NCBI GenBank assembly: GCA_013811805.1
Contig: JACCUM010000104.1
Span: forward strand, 1-23,100
Origin: Geodermatophilaceae bacterium
GTDB taxonomy: Bacteria > Actinomycetota > Actinomycetes > Mycobacteriales > Geodermatophilaceae
Direction: 5' to 3'
DNA length: 23,100 nucleotides
Shown here: positions 15,514-23,100 of the stretch, one piece after another
How the letters are laid out: each line of letters begins with the position of its first letter
How positions within the stretch are numbered: the first letter of the stretch is position 1
Made by a program: the position numbers and the translations under genes
Notes under the pieces: model-generated
What the model was told of the DNA's origin: nothing
Database searches by the model: none
Seen by the model: only the letters and a program-made list of their open reading frames with translations

Positions 15514-16530
15514 TTAGCGCGTGAGATCCTCTGGATCCGCGCGCCGAGCACCCGCGAGCCGCCGGTAGGACTCCAGGCGCTCCGTTTCGGCGTGGCCGTC
15601 GGCGACCCACGCATCCAGCGCGCAGCCGTCCGCAGCGTCCATGTGCGCACAGCCAGGCGGGCACTGCTCGGCTCCCGGGGCCAGATCGGCGAAGGCGCTC
15701 AACAGGTCGTCGGCACTGACATGTGCTAGACCAAAGGAGCGAATACCGGGCGTGTCGATCACCGAACCGCCACCTGGCAGCGGCAACAAGATCGCCGAGG
15801 ACGAGGTGTGCCGGCCCCTACCGATCTTGCTCACGTCCCCGATCGCGCGGAAGGCGTCCGGGACCAGCCGGTTGACCAGGCTCGACTTGCCGACCCCGGA
15901 ATGTCCTATGAGGACACTCGTGCGCCCGCCCAGCCGCTCGGCCAAGGAGTCCAGTGGCGCATCGTGGCGGACGACGACGGCGGGTACGGACAGCACGGCG
16001 TAGGTGTCGAACAGCTCCGTGGCATCACCGAGATCGCCCTTGGTCAGGCAGAGCAGCGGTTCCAGGCCCGCAGTGAAGGCGGCCACCAGGCACCGGTCGA
16101 TGAAGCCGGTCCGCGGTGGTGGATCGGCGATCGCCGTCACGATCACGAGCTGTTCTGCATTCGCCACGACGACCCGCTCGGTGGGGTCGGTGTCATCGGC
16201 GGTACGGCGTAGCTCACTCACCCGCGGGTGCACGGTCACGATGCGCGCCAAGGCATCTGCCCCACCCGACATGTCACCCACGATCCGGACGCGGTCACCG
16301 ACGACGATCGCCCGCCGGCCGAGTTCTCTGGCCCGCATGGCGGTGACCGGCTCGCCGTCGACCAGACACCGAAAGCGACCACGGTCGACGACGAGCACGA
16401 CGCCGAAACGGGCGTCCTCGTGCGCCGGCCGCGTCCGCGTACGCGCCCGTGAACCGTGCCGCGAGGGACGAACCCGGACCGAGTCCTCGTCGTAACGATC
16501 ACTGTCGATGTGCGAGCCGCGAGAACTCAC
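15514..16530 (-). CDS. rsgA: Ribosome small-subunit assembly GTPase RsgA
   Basis: A 338-residue circularly permuted GTPase that helps late maturation of the 30S subunit. An OB-fold N-domain is followed by G4 as TKGD (163-166), then G1/P-loop GHSGVGKSS (209-217) and G3 DTPG (259-262), the permuted order that defines the family. A C-terminal zinc knuckle uses C290, C294, H296 and C303. The G4 motif reads TKGD rather than NKxD. GTG 16530 overlaps the aroA stop as GTGA and has GGAG about 10 bases upstream. The N-terminus (1-40) is rich in Arg and probably disordered. Confidence 0.96.
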   Translation of the reverse strand: MSSRGSHIDSDRYDEDSVRVRPSRHGSRARTRTRPAHEDARFGVVLVVDRGRFRCLVDGEPVTAMRARELGRRAIVVGDRVRIVGDMSGGADALARIVTVHPRVSELRRTADDTDPTERVVVANAEQLVIVTAIADPPPRTGFIDRCLVAAFTAGLEPLLCLTKGDLGDATELFDTYAVLSVPAVVVRHDAPLDSLAERLGGRTSVLIGHSGVGKSSLVNRLVPDAFRAIGDVSKIGRGRHTSSSAILLPLPGGGSVIDTPGIRSFGLAHVSADDLLSAFADLAPGAEQCPPGCAHMDAADGCALDAWVADGHAETERLESYRRLAGARRADPEDLTR

Positions 16531-17849
16531 TCGAGGGCTGCTCCGTAAGTTCCATGGTCGAGCATCGCCTGCCAGCGGTAGGTGAAGTCGGGCATCGTCT
16601 TTCCCACGGTCGAGGCGCCAAGAACGGCGATTCCTTTGACAGCCAGACCCAGGACCGCCGCGGCCATCACCAAGCGATGGTCGTCGTAGGTGTTGAAGGA
16701 TCGGCCGTGCAGCGGACGCGGGACGATGACCAGCCCGTCGGGTAGCTCGCTGACCTCAGCGCCGCAGGCTGACAACTCTGTCCAAAGCGCAGTGATCCGA
16801 TCGGTTTCGTGGCCGCGGATGTGGGCCACTCCGGTCAACCGGGAGGGCGAATCGGCAAGGACGGCAAGCGCGGCGAGCACCGGGACCAGTTCGGAGACTT
16901 CACTGAGATCGGCTTCGATTCCGTTGATCGTCGCGCCGCCGGTCACCGTCAGCCCCTCGGCAGTGATCGCGCACGTCGCGCCCATCGCGGTCAGCCACCT
17001 GGGCAGCTGGCCACCGGGCTGGGTCGTGGACTGTGGCCATCCCGGAATGGTGACCCGACCGCCGGTGGCCAGTGCGGCGGCCGCGAACGGGGCAGCGGTG
17101 TTCAGGTCGGGCTCGATCCGAACGTCGCGTGCCCGCACAGCCCCCGGTGCCACCCGCCAACGTCCGCGCCCAGCGTCCATGTCGGCCTCGACCTCGACGC
17201 CACGGTCGCGCAGCATCGCGATGTTCATCTCGAGGTAGGGCGCTGACGGCACGGCGCCGGCCGCGATCACCTCGACCCCATCCTCGAATCGTGCTGCGGC
17301 GAGCAGCAGGCCGCTGATCATTTGCGAGGAGCCGGTGGCGTCCACGGTCACCGACCCGCCGGGCAGCGCCCCGGTCCCGCGAACGACGAATGGCGCTCTA
17401 CCGCGGCCGGCGTCGTCGATGTCGGCGCCCAGTTGACGCAGCGCACCGATCAAGGAGCCATTGGGTCGCTCGCGGAGCCGTGGATCCCCGTCGAAGCGGA
17501 CCTCTCCGTGCGCCAGGGCGGCAACCGGGGGTACGAAGCGCAGAACCGTCCCGGCGAGCCCGCAGTCGATCTCGGCCGGTCCGAGGAGGTGCTGCGGCGT
17601 GACGATCCACGATCCGTCGTTCTGGTCGGTGATCTCGGTCCCGATCGCGCGCAGCGCCTCGGCCATCAGGGCGGTGTCCCTGGCCCGCAGCGGAGCCTCG
17701 ATCCGGCTTGGCCCCTCGGCAAGGGCGGACAGGACCAGGGCGCGGTTCGTCATGGACTTCGAACCCGGGACGCTTGTCCGGGCAACGACCGGCGCAGCAG
17801 CGTACGGCGCCGACCAGGGCGCGGTCGGGGTGAGTGTCTCGATGTCCAT
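16527..17849 (-). CDS. aroA: 3-phosphoshikimate 1-carboxyvinyltransferase (EPSP synthase)
   Basis: A 440-residue EPSP synthase that joins shikimate-3-phosphate and PEP in the cytosolic shikimate pathway. The N-terminal motif SVPGSKSMTNRALVLSALAEGPS contains K31. Also visible are CGLAGTVLRF (the position of the LGNAGTA motif), RERPNGSLIGALRQLGA, ATGSSQMISGLLLAAARF and the C-terminal DRITALWTEL and NTYDDHRLVMAAAVLGL. ATG 17849 gives MDIETL; longer frames add a non-conserved basic stretch. No ribosome site precedes it and the message may be leaderless. The 4-base overlap with rsgA marks an operon. The aroA-rsgA pair next to an SRAP gene is remembered from mycobacteria. Confidence 0.96.
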   Translation of the reverse strand: MDIETLTPTAPWSAPYAAAPVVARTSVPGSKSMTNRALVLSALAEGPSRIEAPLRARDTALMAEALRAIGTEITDQNDGSWIVTPQHLLGPAEIDCGLAGTVLRFVPPVAALAHGEVRFDGDPRLRERPNGSLIGALRQLGADIDDAGRGRAPFVVRGTGALPGGSVTVDATGSSQMISGLLLAAARFEDGVEVIAAGAVPSAPYLEMNIAMLRDRGVEVEADMDAGRGRWRVAPGAVRARDVRIEPDLNTAAPFAAAALATGGRVTIPGWPQSTTQPGGQLPRWLTAMGATCAITAEGLTVTGGATINGIEADLSEVSELVPVLAALAVLADSPSRLTGVAHIRGHETDRITALWTELSACGAEVSELPDGLVIVPRPLHGRSFNTYDDHRLVMAAAVLGLAVKGIAVLGASTVGKTMPDFTYRWQAMLDHGTYGAALE

Positions 17850-17890
17850 CAGGCGCAGTGTCTCGCATCTCGCCCGCAGGCACCGCCGCA

Positions 17891-17903
17891 TAGAGTTGAC
17901 GGC
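17891..17903 (+). promoter_or_regulatory. Candidate -10 box for leaderless SRAP transcript
   Basis: TAGAGT at 17891-17896 fits TANNNT and sits 7 bases before the ATG at 17904. No ribosome site is seen between them, consistent with a transcript beginning at or next to the start codon. Confidence 0.35.
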
Positions 17904-18665
17904 ATGTGTGGCCGGTATGCGGCGAGCAACAACCCGGACGATCTCGAGGTGGAGTTCGAGGCGATCCTGGCCGATGACGCCCCAAACGTGCCCGCCGACT
18001 ACAACGTGGCACCGACCGACCCGGTCTATGCCGTGCGCACCCGAAAACCGAAGGACGACGACCAGCAGCCCTATCGGGAGTTGTCAGTGGTCAGCTGGGG
18101 GTTGGTCCCGTCCTGGGCCAAGGACCGCAAGATCGGCTCCAAGATGTTCAATGCCAGAGTCGAGTCGCTGACCGACAAACCGGCCTTCAGGAAGGCCTTC
18201 GAACGGCGGCGGGCGCTGATCCCCGCCGACGGCTGGTACGAGTGGATGGTCACCGGCTCAGGGGCCAAGGGCGCTGTGAAACAGCCGTACTTCATGACCC
18301 CCGAGGACGGCTCGGTGCTGGCCCTGGCCGGCCTGTGGGAGATCTGGGGGACCAGACCGGACCTGCTGCTCACCTGCACGGTGATCACCATCCCGGCGGT
18401 CGGCCCGTTGGTCGAGGTTCATGACCGGATGCCGTTCGTCCTGCCGCGCGAGCGCTGGGATGCCTGGCTGGACCTGGAGCAGCACGATCCGGAGGTGCTG
18501 CTGGAACCGACTCCGCTGGAGGTCGTGGAGTCCCTGGAGCGGCGGCCGGTCGGCCCCGAGGTCGGCAACGTCAAGAACAACGGTCCCCAGCTGCTCGAGC
18601 GGGTCGACCTCGGCCGCGCCGACCAGGAACAGGCCCAGCAACTGAGCTTCGACAACCCCGAATGA
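17904..18665 (+). CDS. SRAP-domain (YedK/HMCES-like) abasic-site crosslink protein
   Basis: A 253-residue SRAP protein. After removal of Met1, C2 (MCGRYA) forms the thiazolidine link to abasic sites in single-stranded DNA. Supporting active-site residues are N34 in YNVAPT, E113 in PADGWYEW and H173 in EVHDRMPFVL, with WGLVPSWAKD and NARVES also present. All key residues are intact and the length is normal, so it should protect abasic sites during replication. It is divergent from aroA by 54 bases and overlaps the spermidine synthase gene by 4 bases (ATGA). Confidence 0.94.
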   Translation: MCGRYAASNNPDDLEVEFEAILADDAPNVPADYNVAPTDPVYAVRTRKPKDDDQQPYRELSVVSWGLVPSWAKDRKIGSKMFNARVESLTDKPAFRKAFERRRALIPADGWYEWMVTGSGAKGAVKQPYFMTPEDGSVLALAGLWEIWGTRPDLLLTCTVITIPAVGPLVEVHDRMPFVLPRERWDAWLDLEQHDPEVLLEPTPLEVVESLERRPVGPEVGNVKNNGPQLLERVDLGRADQEQAQQLSFDNPE

Positions 18666-20182
18666 GCGAGTTGGCCCCACGGACCCGAGAACTACATCCC
18701 TACCTCGCCGCGGCGCTGGTCTTCGGAGCCTCGGCCGCTGTCCTGGTGCTGGAGATCACTTCCCTGCGACTGATCGCTCCGTACGTCGGCATCACGCTGG
18801 AGACCAACACCGCCGTCATCGGGTTCGCCCTCGCCGCGATCGCCCTCGGTGCCTGGGCCGGCGGTCGGGTCGCAGACCAAGGCGACCCACGCCGGCTGAT
18901 CGGGCCGCTGTTGCTGGCCGGCGGTGCCCTGGTCCTGCTGATCACTCCGATCGTGCGGTTCGTCGCGCAGTGGGTCGGCCCGAGTCAGGCGGCAAGTGTC
19001 GCCTTGCTCTTGGCCGCCATCACCGTGTTCGCCCCCGCGGCCCTGCTCTCGGCGATCCCGCCGATGGTCGTCAAGCTGCAGTTGGCCAGCCTCGCCGAGA
19101 CCGGCTCGGTGGTCGGGAGGCTGTCGGGCATCAGCACTCTCGGGGCGATCGTGGCAACCTTTGTGACCGGATTCGTCCTGGTCGCCCTGGTCCCGACCAG
19201 CATCATCCTGCTCGGCACCGGGGGACTCCTGGCCCTGGCCGGCCTCGGGATGCTGCTGACCTCCGGTGGATCGGCGACCGGCGGATCGAGAACGACGCGG
19301 CGGTCAACGGCGGCATTGCTCGTCCTGGTCGTCGTAAGCGCGGGTCTCGGTGTGTTGGCACCACAACCCTGTGATACCGAGACGCGGTATCACTGCGCCA
19401 GCGTGCAGTCGGTTTCGGGCAGCGGACGGCTGCTGATCCTGGACACCCTGCGGCACAGCTACGTGGACCTCGACGACCCGACCCGCCTCGAGTTCGCCTA
19501 TTCGCGTGCCATCGCAGCCGCTCTCGACGCGCATGCGGCCCCGGGTACGCCGCTGTCGGTTCTGCACATCGGTGGCGGGGGGATGACCCTGCCGCGGTAC
19601 CTGTTGGGTACCCGACCCGGTGGGGTCAACACAGTTGTGGAGATCGACCCCGGAGTGGTCGCCGTGGACCGCGAGCGGCTTGCGCTCCCAGACGTCGGCG
19701 ACCTACGCGTCACGGTCGGCGACGGACGAGTGGGCCTGGCCGAGGCGCCGAGCGGCCAATCCGATGTCGTGGTCGGGGATGCCTTCGGTGGGGTGGCCGT
19801 TCCCTGGCATCTGACCACTCGCGAAGCCGTCGCGGAGATTTCGAGGGCGCTCGTGCCCGGCGGCCTGTACGCGCTCAACATCATCGATCACGACCCGCTG
19901 GACTTCGCCCGCGCAGAGATCGCCACCGTGGCAGCGATCTTCGACCACCTGCTGGTGATCAGCCCCACGGGAGACCTGCGCGGCGCGCGCGGCGGGAACA
20001 TCGTGGTGCTGGCCTCCGACGAGCCACTGGACCGGGTCGCGATCGGCGCAGGTCTGCTCGATCGGGCCACCCCGATGTCGATCGTGAGCCAGCCGCAGCT
20101 CGACGACTTTCTCGGCCCGGATCCATTGGTTCTGACCGACGACTTCGCTCCCGTCGATCAACTTCTCACGCCGTACGGGTGA
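18662..20182 (+). CDS. Fused membrane protein and spermidine synthase-like methyltransferase-fold protein
   Basis: A 506-residue protein with about seven N-terminal membrane helices (roughly 15-235, with a TRxxR basic turn near 208) followed by a soluble SpeE-like Rossmann domain. That domain has the nucleotide loop HIGGGGMTLPRYLLG near 300, VVEIDPGV and VGDAFGG. This architecture is the 'fused MFS/spermidine synthase' class common in actinobacteria. The usual aminopropyltransferase gatekeeping acidic residues are not all evident, so the product may not be spermidine. It overlaps the SRAP gene by 4 bases, indicating co-transcription. Confidence 0.85.
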   Translation: MSELAPRTRELHPYLAAALVFGASAAVLVLEITSLRLIAPYVGITLETNTAVIGFALAAIALGAWAGGRVADQGDPRRLIGPLLLAGGALVLLITPIVRFVAQWVGPSQAASVALLLAAITVFAPAALLSAIPPMVVKLQLASLAETGSVVGRLSGISTLGAIVATFVTGFVLVALVPTSIILLGTGGLLALAGLGMLLTSGGSATGGSRTTRRSTAALLVLVVVSAGLGVLAPQPCDTETRYHCASVQSVSGSGRLLILDTLRHSYVDLDDPTRLEFAYSRAIAAALDAHAAPGTPLSVLHIGGGGMTLPRYLLGTRPGGVNTVVEIDPGVVAVDRERLALPDVGDLRVTVGDGRVGLAEAPSGQSDVVVGDAFGGVAVPWHLTTREAVAEISRALVPGGLYALNIIDHDPLDFARAEIATVAAIFDHLLVISPTGDLRGARGGNIVVLASDEPLDRVAIGAGLLDRATPMSIVSQPQLDDFLGPDPLVLTDDFAPVDQLLTPYG

Positions 20183-20186
20183 CGCA

Positions 20187-20227
20187 GCCGGGCTCATGAG
20201 CTTGTGCCGTAGGCACAAAAGCCCGGC
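20187..20227 (+). terminator. Nested hairpin after the spermidine synthase gene, possibly part of a regulatory leader
   Basis: An outer stem GCCGGGCT (20187-20194)/AGCCCGGC (20220-20227) encloses an inner 7-bp stem TTGTGCC (20202-20208)/GGCACAA (20212-20218). It begins 4 bases after the stop codon. It can act as a terminator for the upstream gene, but the right arm can also pair downstream (see the leader entry). Confidence 0.55.
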
Positions 20228-20228
20228 C

Positions 20229-20309
20229 ATGGAATTTATGGTCGAAAGCGGCTACCCGGGCTTGCTTGGCGGGGAGATGATGAGACTCCGGTCACCGGAC
20301 CGGACATGA
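20229..20309 (+). CDS. Possible 26-codon upstream open reading frame in the MTHFR leader
   Basis: ATG 20229 opens 26 codons (MEFMVESGYP... ending SPDRT) that span the right-hand alternative hairpin. Its stop TGA at 20307-20309 overlaps an ATG at 20306 in the next gene's frame as ATGA. This could be a leader peptide or coupling device. It has no clear ribosome site and may be chance. Confidence 0.25.
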   Translation: MEFMVESGYPGLLGGEMMRLRSPDRT

Positions 20310-20434
20310 TGAGTGCTGGCTGGAGGCACGATGCGTGGCGGTTTCGGCGCGCTCCTGCCGGCGCGGGTTTGAGCACGGTCGTCAGAGGGGCGGCCTGGCC
20401 CCGACCGACCAGGCCCTCGTGGTCGGCACGTTCG

Positions 20435-20923
20435 ATGTACCTGTTGCATCACCTGCTGACCCCCGGCACGGTGAAGCGTTGGTTCGCCCGTTTCCTCGAA
20501 CGGCACGAGCGGCTGTGCACGGCGTTCACCCAGGCCGAGAAGCAGGTCAAGGGCAGCGCCTTCGGGTGCCGGATGTGCGGTCAGTGTGCGCTGCCGGCAA
20601 CCGGCTACGCCTGCCCGATGACCTGCCCTAAGCAGCTGCGCAATGGCCCCTGCGGAGGGGTGTTGGCCACTGGTGCCTGCGAGGTCTACCCCGACACGCA
20701 GTGCGTCTGGGTCACCGCGTACGAGCGGGCCGAGCAGGAGGGCAGAGTCAGCGATCTGACCCTGCTGCAGCGTCCGATCGACCATCGGGAGTGGGGCAAG
20801 AGTTCCTGGGTCAACTACTGGCAGGGCCGCGACGCCGACCTGTGGACCACCGATGACGGCCTGACCCGTACCCACCTGGTTCTGACCGATCTACGACTGG
20901 TGGCCGGGGGACCGAAGGCATGA
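20435..20923 (+). CDS. MTHFR C-terminal-domain protein, MetV-like cysteine-rich subunit
   Basis: A 162-residue protein of the methylenetetrahydrofolate reductase C-terminal family (MTHFR_C), like MetV of acetogens. Its core is CRMCGQCALPATGYACP (45-61) followed by MTCPKQLRNGPCGGV (62-76), CEV and CVWVTAYERA. Nine cysteines in all (C28, C45, C48, C51, C60, C64, C73, C82, C90) could bind zinc or an Fe-S cluster. In acetogens MetV is the partner of MetF in reducing methylene-THF. I chose ATG 20435 because sequence before it is not conserved-looking, although an in-frame ATG at 20306 would add 43 Arg/Trp/Pro-rich residues and couples to the small upstream frame. It overlaps metF by 4 bases. Confidence 0.82.
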   Translation: MYLLHHLLTPGTVKRWFARFLERHERLCTAFTQAEKQVKGSAFGCRMCGQCALPATGYACPMTCPKQLRNGPCGGVLATGACEVYPDTQCVWVTAYERAEQEGRVSDLTLLQRPIDHREWGKSSWVNYWQGRDADLWTTDDGLTRTHLVLTDLRLVAGGPKA

Positions 20924-21885
20924 TCCCCGCCGGTGACGGACGGCTCCGAACCGCGCTGCACTCCGGCCGCTTCGCGGTCACTGCGGAGATCGGGCCGCCG
21001 CGCGGGGCCGATGCCGAGGCCATCGCAGCGAAGGCGGAGCTGCTTCGGGACTGGGTGGATGCCGCCAACATCACCGACAACCAGGGCTCGCACACCCGCT
21101 TGGCGAGCTGGGCGGGCAGCATCCTGGCGCTGCGCAGCGGTGTCGAGCCAGTCATGCAGTTGACCACCCGCGACCGCAACCGGATCGCGCTGCAATCGGA
21201 TCTGATCTCGGCCGGCGCCGTCGGCATCCCGAACGTCATGATGCTGTCCGGGGATCATCCCACTTTCGGCGATCATCCCGACGCCATGCCGGTCTTCGAC
21301 CTGGACAGCGTCCAGCTCATCTGGACCGCACGGCTGATGCGTGACCAGGGACGGCTGCTGTCCGGTAAGCCGGTGAAGCCGGCGCCGCACTGGTTGATCG
21401 GCGCGGTCGAGAATCCCTTCGCGCCACCACTGCGCTTTCGTGCCCAACGGATGGGCAAGAAGGTCGCCGCCGGGGCGGAGTTCATCCAGACCCAGTTCGT
21501 CTTCGACCTGGATACCTTCGGCCGGTGGATGGGGGAGGTCACCGACCTCGGGCTCGAGCAGCGCTGCGGGGTGATCGCCGGAGTCGGACCGATCCGCACG
21601 GTACGGGCAATGGAGTTCATGCAGTCCAAGGTTCCCGGCATCCACATTCCCGACCATGTCGTACGGCGGTTGCGCGGAGTTCCCTCGGATCAGGTTGCGG
21701 CGCAAGGGATGGCATTGTGCGTCGAGACCATCGAGACGCTGCGTGAGACGGCCGGTGTGGCCGGCGTACACGTCATGGCCTTCGGTCATGAGCAGGTCGT
21801 CCCCGAACTGCTCGAGCGCGCCGGCATCCCGCCACGTACGGCGACCGCGCCCACAGTAACCGGAAGGACACACGATGCTGGTTGA
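20920..21885 (+). CDS. Methylenetetrahydrofolate reductase, MetF-like
   Basis: A 321-residue TIM-barrel flavoprotein of the MTHFR family that should interconvert 5,10-methylene-THF and 5-methyl-THF. The expected acid residue E23 lies in TAEIGPPRG, matching E. coli E28. D112 in LSGDHP matches D120, and QLTTRDRNRIALQSDL carries the folate-side residues. GAEFIQTQFVFD is a conserved barrel strand. With the MetV-like protein in a 4-base (ATGA) overlap just upstream, the two probably form a complex, and the electron donor may not be NAD(P)H. The downstream methyltransferase-like gene begins 11 bases before its stop. Confidence 0.88.
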   Translation: MIPAGDGRLRTALHSGRFAVTAEIGPPRGADAEAIAAKAELLRDWVDAANITDNQGSHTRLASWAGSILALRSGVEPVMQLTTRDRNRIALQSDLISAGAVGIPNVMMLSGDHPTFGDHPDAMPVFDLDSVQLIWTARLMRDQGRLLSGKPVKPAPHWLIGAVENPFAPPLRFRAQRMGKKVAAGAEFIQTQFVFDLDTFGRWMGEVTDLGLEQRCGVIAGVGPIRTVRAMEFMQSKVPGIHIPDHVVRRLRGVPSDQVAAQGMALCVETIETLRETAGVAGVHVMAFGHEQVVPELLERAGIPPRTATAPTVTGRTHDAG

Positions 21886-23100
21886 GGTTCGTCCCACCAA
21901 GAAACTGCGGGGCGCCAGAGCGCTGGACCTGACGGCGTGCCTGTCACCCATCGTCGACGCCCTGTGCGAGGACGCTCTGGACCTGTCCCGGCTGCGGCTG
22001 GTCTGTGACTGGGTGCAGTACAAGAACAATTTCCGGGATGTCATCGACGTACGGCCGATCCTGACGCCGGCTGCGCGCAACGGCGGCAACGCCGAGCCGG
22101 ACGAGGACAACCTGGAGATCGCAGTCGACCTGCGTCGGTGTGCTGACACCAATCTCGCCGACGTGGTCCGCAACGTATTGGCCCGTCGTGGCGAGCCCGA
22201 AGGGCTGGAACGGGTCTATCTCGAGGACTGGTCCACCGGAACCACCAGCCGGATCTGGGAGTTCAATTCGCTGTACTGGCGCTTCCTCGGGGTCTGGGAG
22301 AAGGCGACGGGTCGGTTGTATGAGCAGGCGTTGCCCGGCGGGGAGAGCGATGCTCGAAACATCGCCGGCGTCCACGAGCTCATCAAAGAGATGTTCGTCG
22401 TCTGGGATGATCTGGCCGCGCACAACGCTCTGCCCGACGAGCTGTACGTCATCGAACTCGGCGTCGGGAACGGCAACCAGGCCAAGACCTGGCTCGACGA
22501 GTTCGCAAAACTCGATGCCGAGCACGGAGCGGAGTACTACCGCCGGTTGCACTACATGATGTGCGACTACTCCGAACACGTGCTGGCACTGGCCCGAGAA
22601 AACGTGTCCGACCATGCCGCCCACGTGAGTTCGTTCGCCCTGGACGCGACCACCCCGATGACCGCATTGGGTTTCCTGCGTTACAAGGTCTTCCTGGTCT
22701 ACATCTCCAACGTCTACGACAACCTGCCGACCGAGGACGTTGCCCAGATCGGTGGGCACACCTACCGTGCCGAGATCCGAGCCTATGTTGGGAAGGCCGA
22801 CGCTGCGCGCATCGCCGAGGAGTTCGGGCTCGAGCCCGGCAAGCTGGTCGGCGCGATCGACAAACTCCTCTCGCTCGGCCCGGACATGCTGGTCGACGCC
22901 CTGTCGGACCACTTCCCGGATGTCGCTCGCGCGGCGGCCTTCTGGATGGCTGTCTGGGATGCGCTGAAGCTGGAGGAGCGCTACGCGCCGATGTCCGGAC
23001 TGGACCTCTACGAGATCGCACCCGGGGTCAATGGGGAGATGCTCCGGCCGCTGCTCGAGCGGCACGGTGACGTACGGATGCAGGTCAGCAACGGAGCGAT
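21875..23100 (+). CDS. Large putative class I SAM-dependent methyltransferase (MidA-like), truncated by the window end
   Basis: An open frame of at least 408 codons with no stop before 23100. The N-terminal ~190 residues are unrecognised, acidic and aromatic. Then comes YVIELGVGNGNQAKTWLDEF (E194, G196, G198, G200), resembling SAM-motif I of class I methyltransferases. YYRRLHYMMCDYSEHVLALA follows at the usual motif II position, with VYISNVYDNLP at the place of the NEFFDALP segment of MidA/Methyltransf_28 proteins. About 100 more residues follow, largely helical. ATG 21875 has GGAAGGA about 6 bases upstream and overlaps metF by 11 bases, so it belongs to the same operon. Acceptor and true family are uncertain; it could act on or supply methyl groups linked to the MTHFR pair. 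Confidence 0.72.
   Translation, partial: MLVEVRPTKKLRGARALDLTACLSPIVDALCEDALDLSRLRLVCDWVQYKNNFRDVIDVRPILTPAARNGGNAEPDEDNLEIAVDLRRCADTNLADVVRNVLARRGEPEGLERVYLEDWSTGTTSRIWEFNSLYWRFLGVWEKATGRLYEQALPGGESDARNIAGVHELIKEMFVVWDDLAAHNALPDELYVIELGVGNGNQAKTWLDEFAKLDAEHGAEYYRRLHYMMCDYSEHVLALARENVSDHAAHVSSFALDATTPMTALGFLRYKVFLVYISNVYDNLPTEDVAQIGGHTYRAEIRAYVGKADAARIAEEFGLEPGKLVGAIDKLLSLGPDMLVDALSDHFPDVARAAAFWMAVWDALKLEERYAPMSGLDLYEIAPGVNGEMLRPLLERHGDVRMQVSNGA

Larger units (their letters stand above)
20187..20434 (+). promoter_or_regulatory. Structured leader with mutually exclusive pairings upstream of the MTHFR operon
   Basis: The segment AAGCCCGG at 20219-20226 can pair upstream with CCGGGCT (20188-20194) or downstream with CCGGGCTT (20256-20263, a perfect 8-bp match). 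Further elements are a small CCAT/ATGG hairpin (20227-20230/20238-20241), a possible closing pair CTCAT (20193-20197)/ATGAG (20280-20284), and a TCCGG-tca-CCGGA hairpin at 20287-20299. Alternative folds of this kind are typical of attenuators and riboswitches. No known class was matched: the SAM-IV and cobalamin core sequences are absent. Confidence 0.4.

Noticed and set aside
20187..20300. SAM-IV or cobalamin riboswitch
   Set aside because: CTCATGAG and GGGCTTGCT look superficially like SAM-IV, but the conserved GGCAACCC-type core is missing; no B12-box is present.
20815..22173. A 452-codon minus-strand open frame
   Set aside because: It is antisense to the metF-like gene with its intact motifs; no ribosome site or domain supports it.
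21944..23065. A 373-codon minus-strand open frame
   Set aside because: It is antisense to the methyltransferase-like gene, which has a ribosome site and operon overlap.
1..23100. CRISPR array, insertion sequence or prophage
   Set aside because: No regularly spaced direct repeats, transposase, integrase or phage genes were seen; the only mobile-like traces are the DUF222/HNH remnants.

Overview
This window is chromosomal DNA from a high-GC actinobacterium. The evidence is a WhiB7-type Fe-S regulator, frequent GTG starts, DUF2342, DUF5679 and UPF0182 family proteins, a fused membrane spermidine synthase, and remnants of a DUF222/13E12 HNH protein. The overall flavour suggests Propionibacteriales or relatives, but no rRNA or other definitive marker is present, so the genus is left open.

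Region 1 (1-11.5 kb) is a version of a gene neighbourhood that I recall from Mycobacterium tuberculosis as roughly Rv3193c to Rv3197A. It holds whiB7, an AarF/ABC1-type kinase, a degenerate ThiF/cyclodehydratase-like protein, a DUF5679 zinc-ribbon peptide, a DUF2342 zincin-like protein, a YlbL-type PDZ-Lon protease and the seven-pass UPF0182 protein. Inserted relative to that remembered order are a small basic protein, a decayed C-terminal half of a MatC/SLC13-like transporter, a universal stress protein and a crotonase-fold protein that lacks both usual catalytic glutamates.

Region 2 (11.5-14.6 kb) holds a perfect 16-bp inverted repeat, an initiator tRNA-fMet with its promoter and terminator, an unknown polytopic membrane protein, a cupin, two opposed remnants of a DUF222/HNH gene, and an overlapping tetR-SRPBCC pair.

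Region 3 (14.6-20.2 kb) is housekeeping. A minus-strand operon aroA-rsgA-hisN covers the shikimate pathway, ribosome assembly and histidine synthesis. It is divergent from a plus-strand pair encoding an SRAP (YedK/HMCES-like) DNA-protein crosslink protein and a fused membrane spermidine synthase.

Region 4 (20.2-23.1 kb) is the most interesting stretch. It is a tightly overlapping plus-strand operon with a cysteine-rich MetV-like (MTHFR_C) protein, a MetF-like methylenetetrahydrofolate reductase, and a large protein with a methyltransferase-type glycine motif that runs off the window. It is preceded by a structured leader in which one segment can pair with either of two partners, and a 26-codon open frame overlaps that leader. 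This looks like a regulated one-carbon (methyl-THF) module whose remaining genes lie outside the window.
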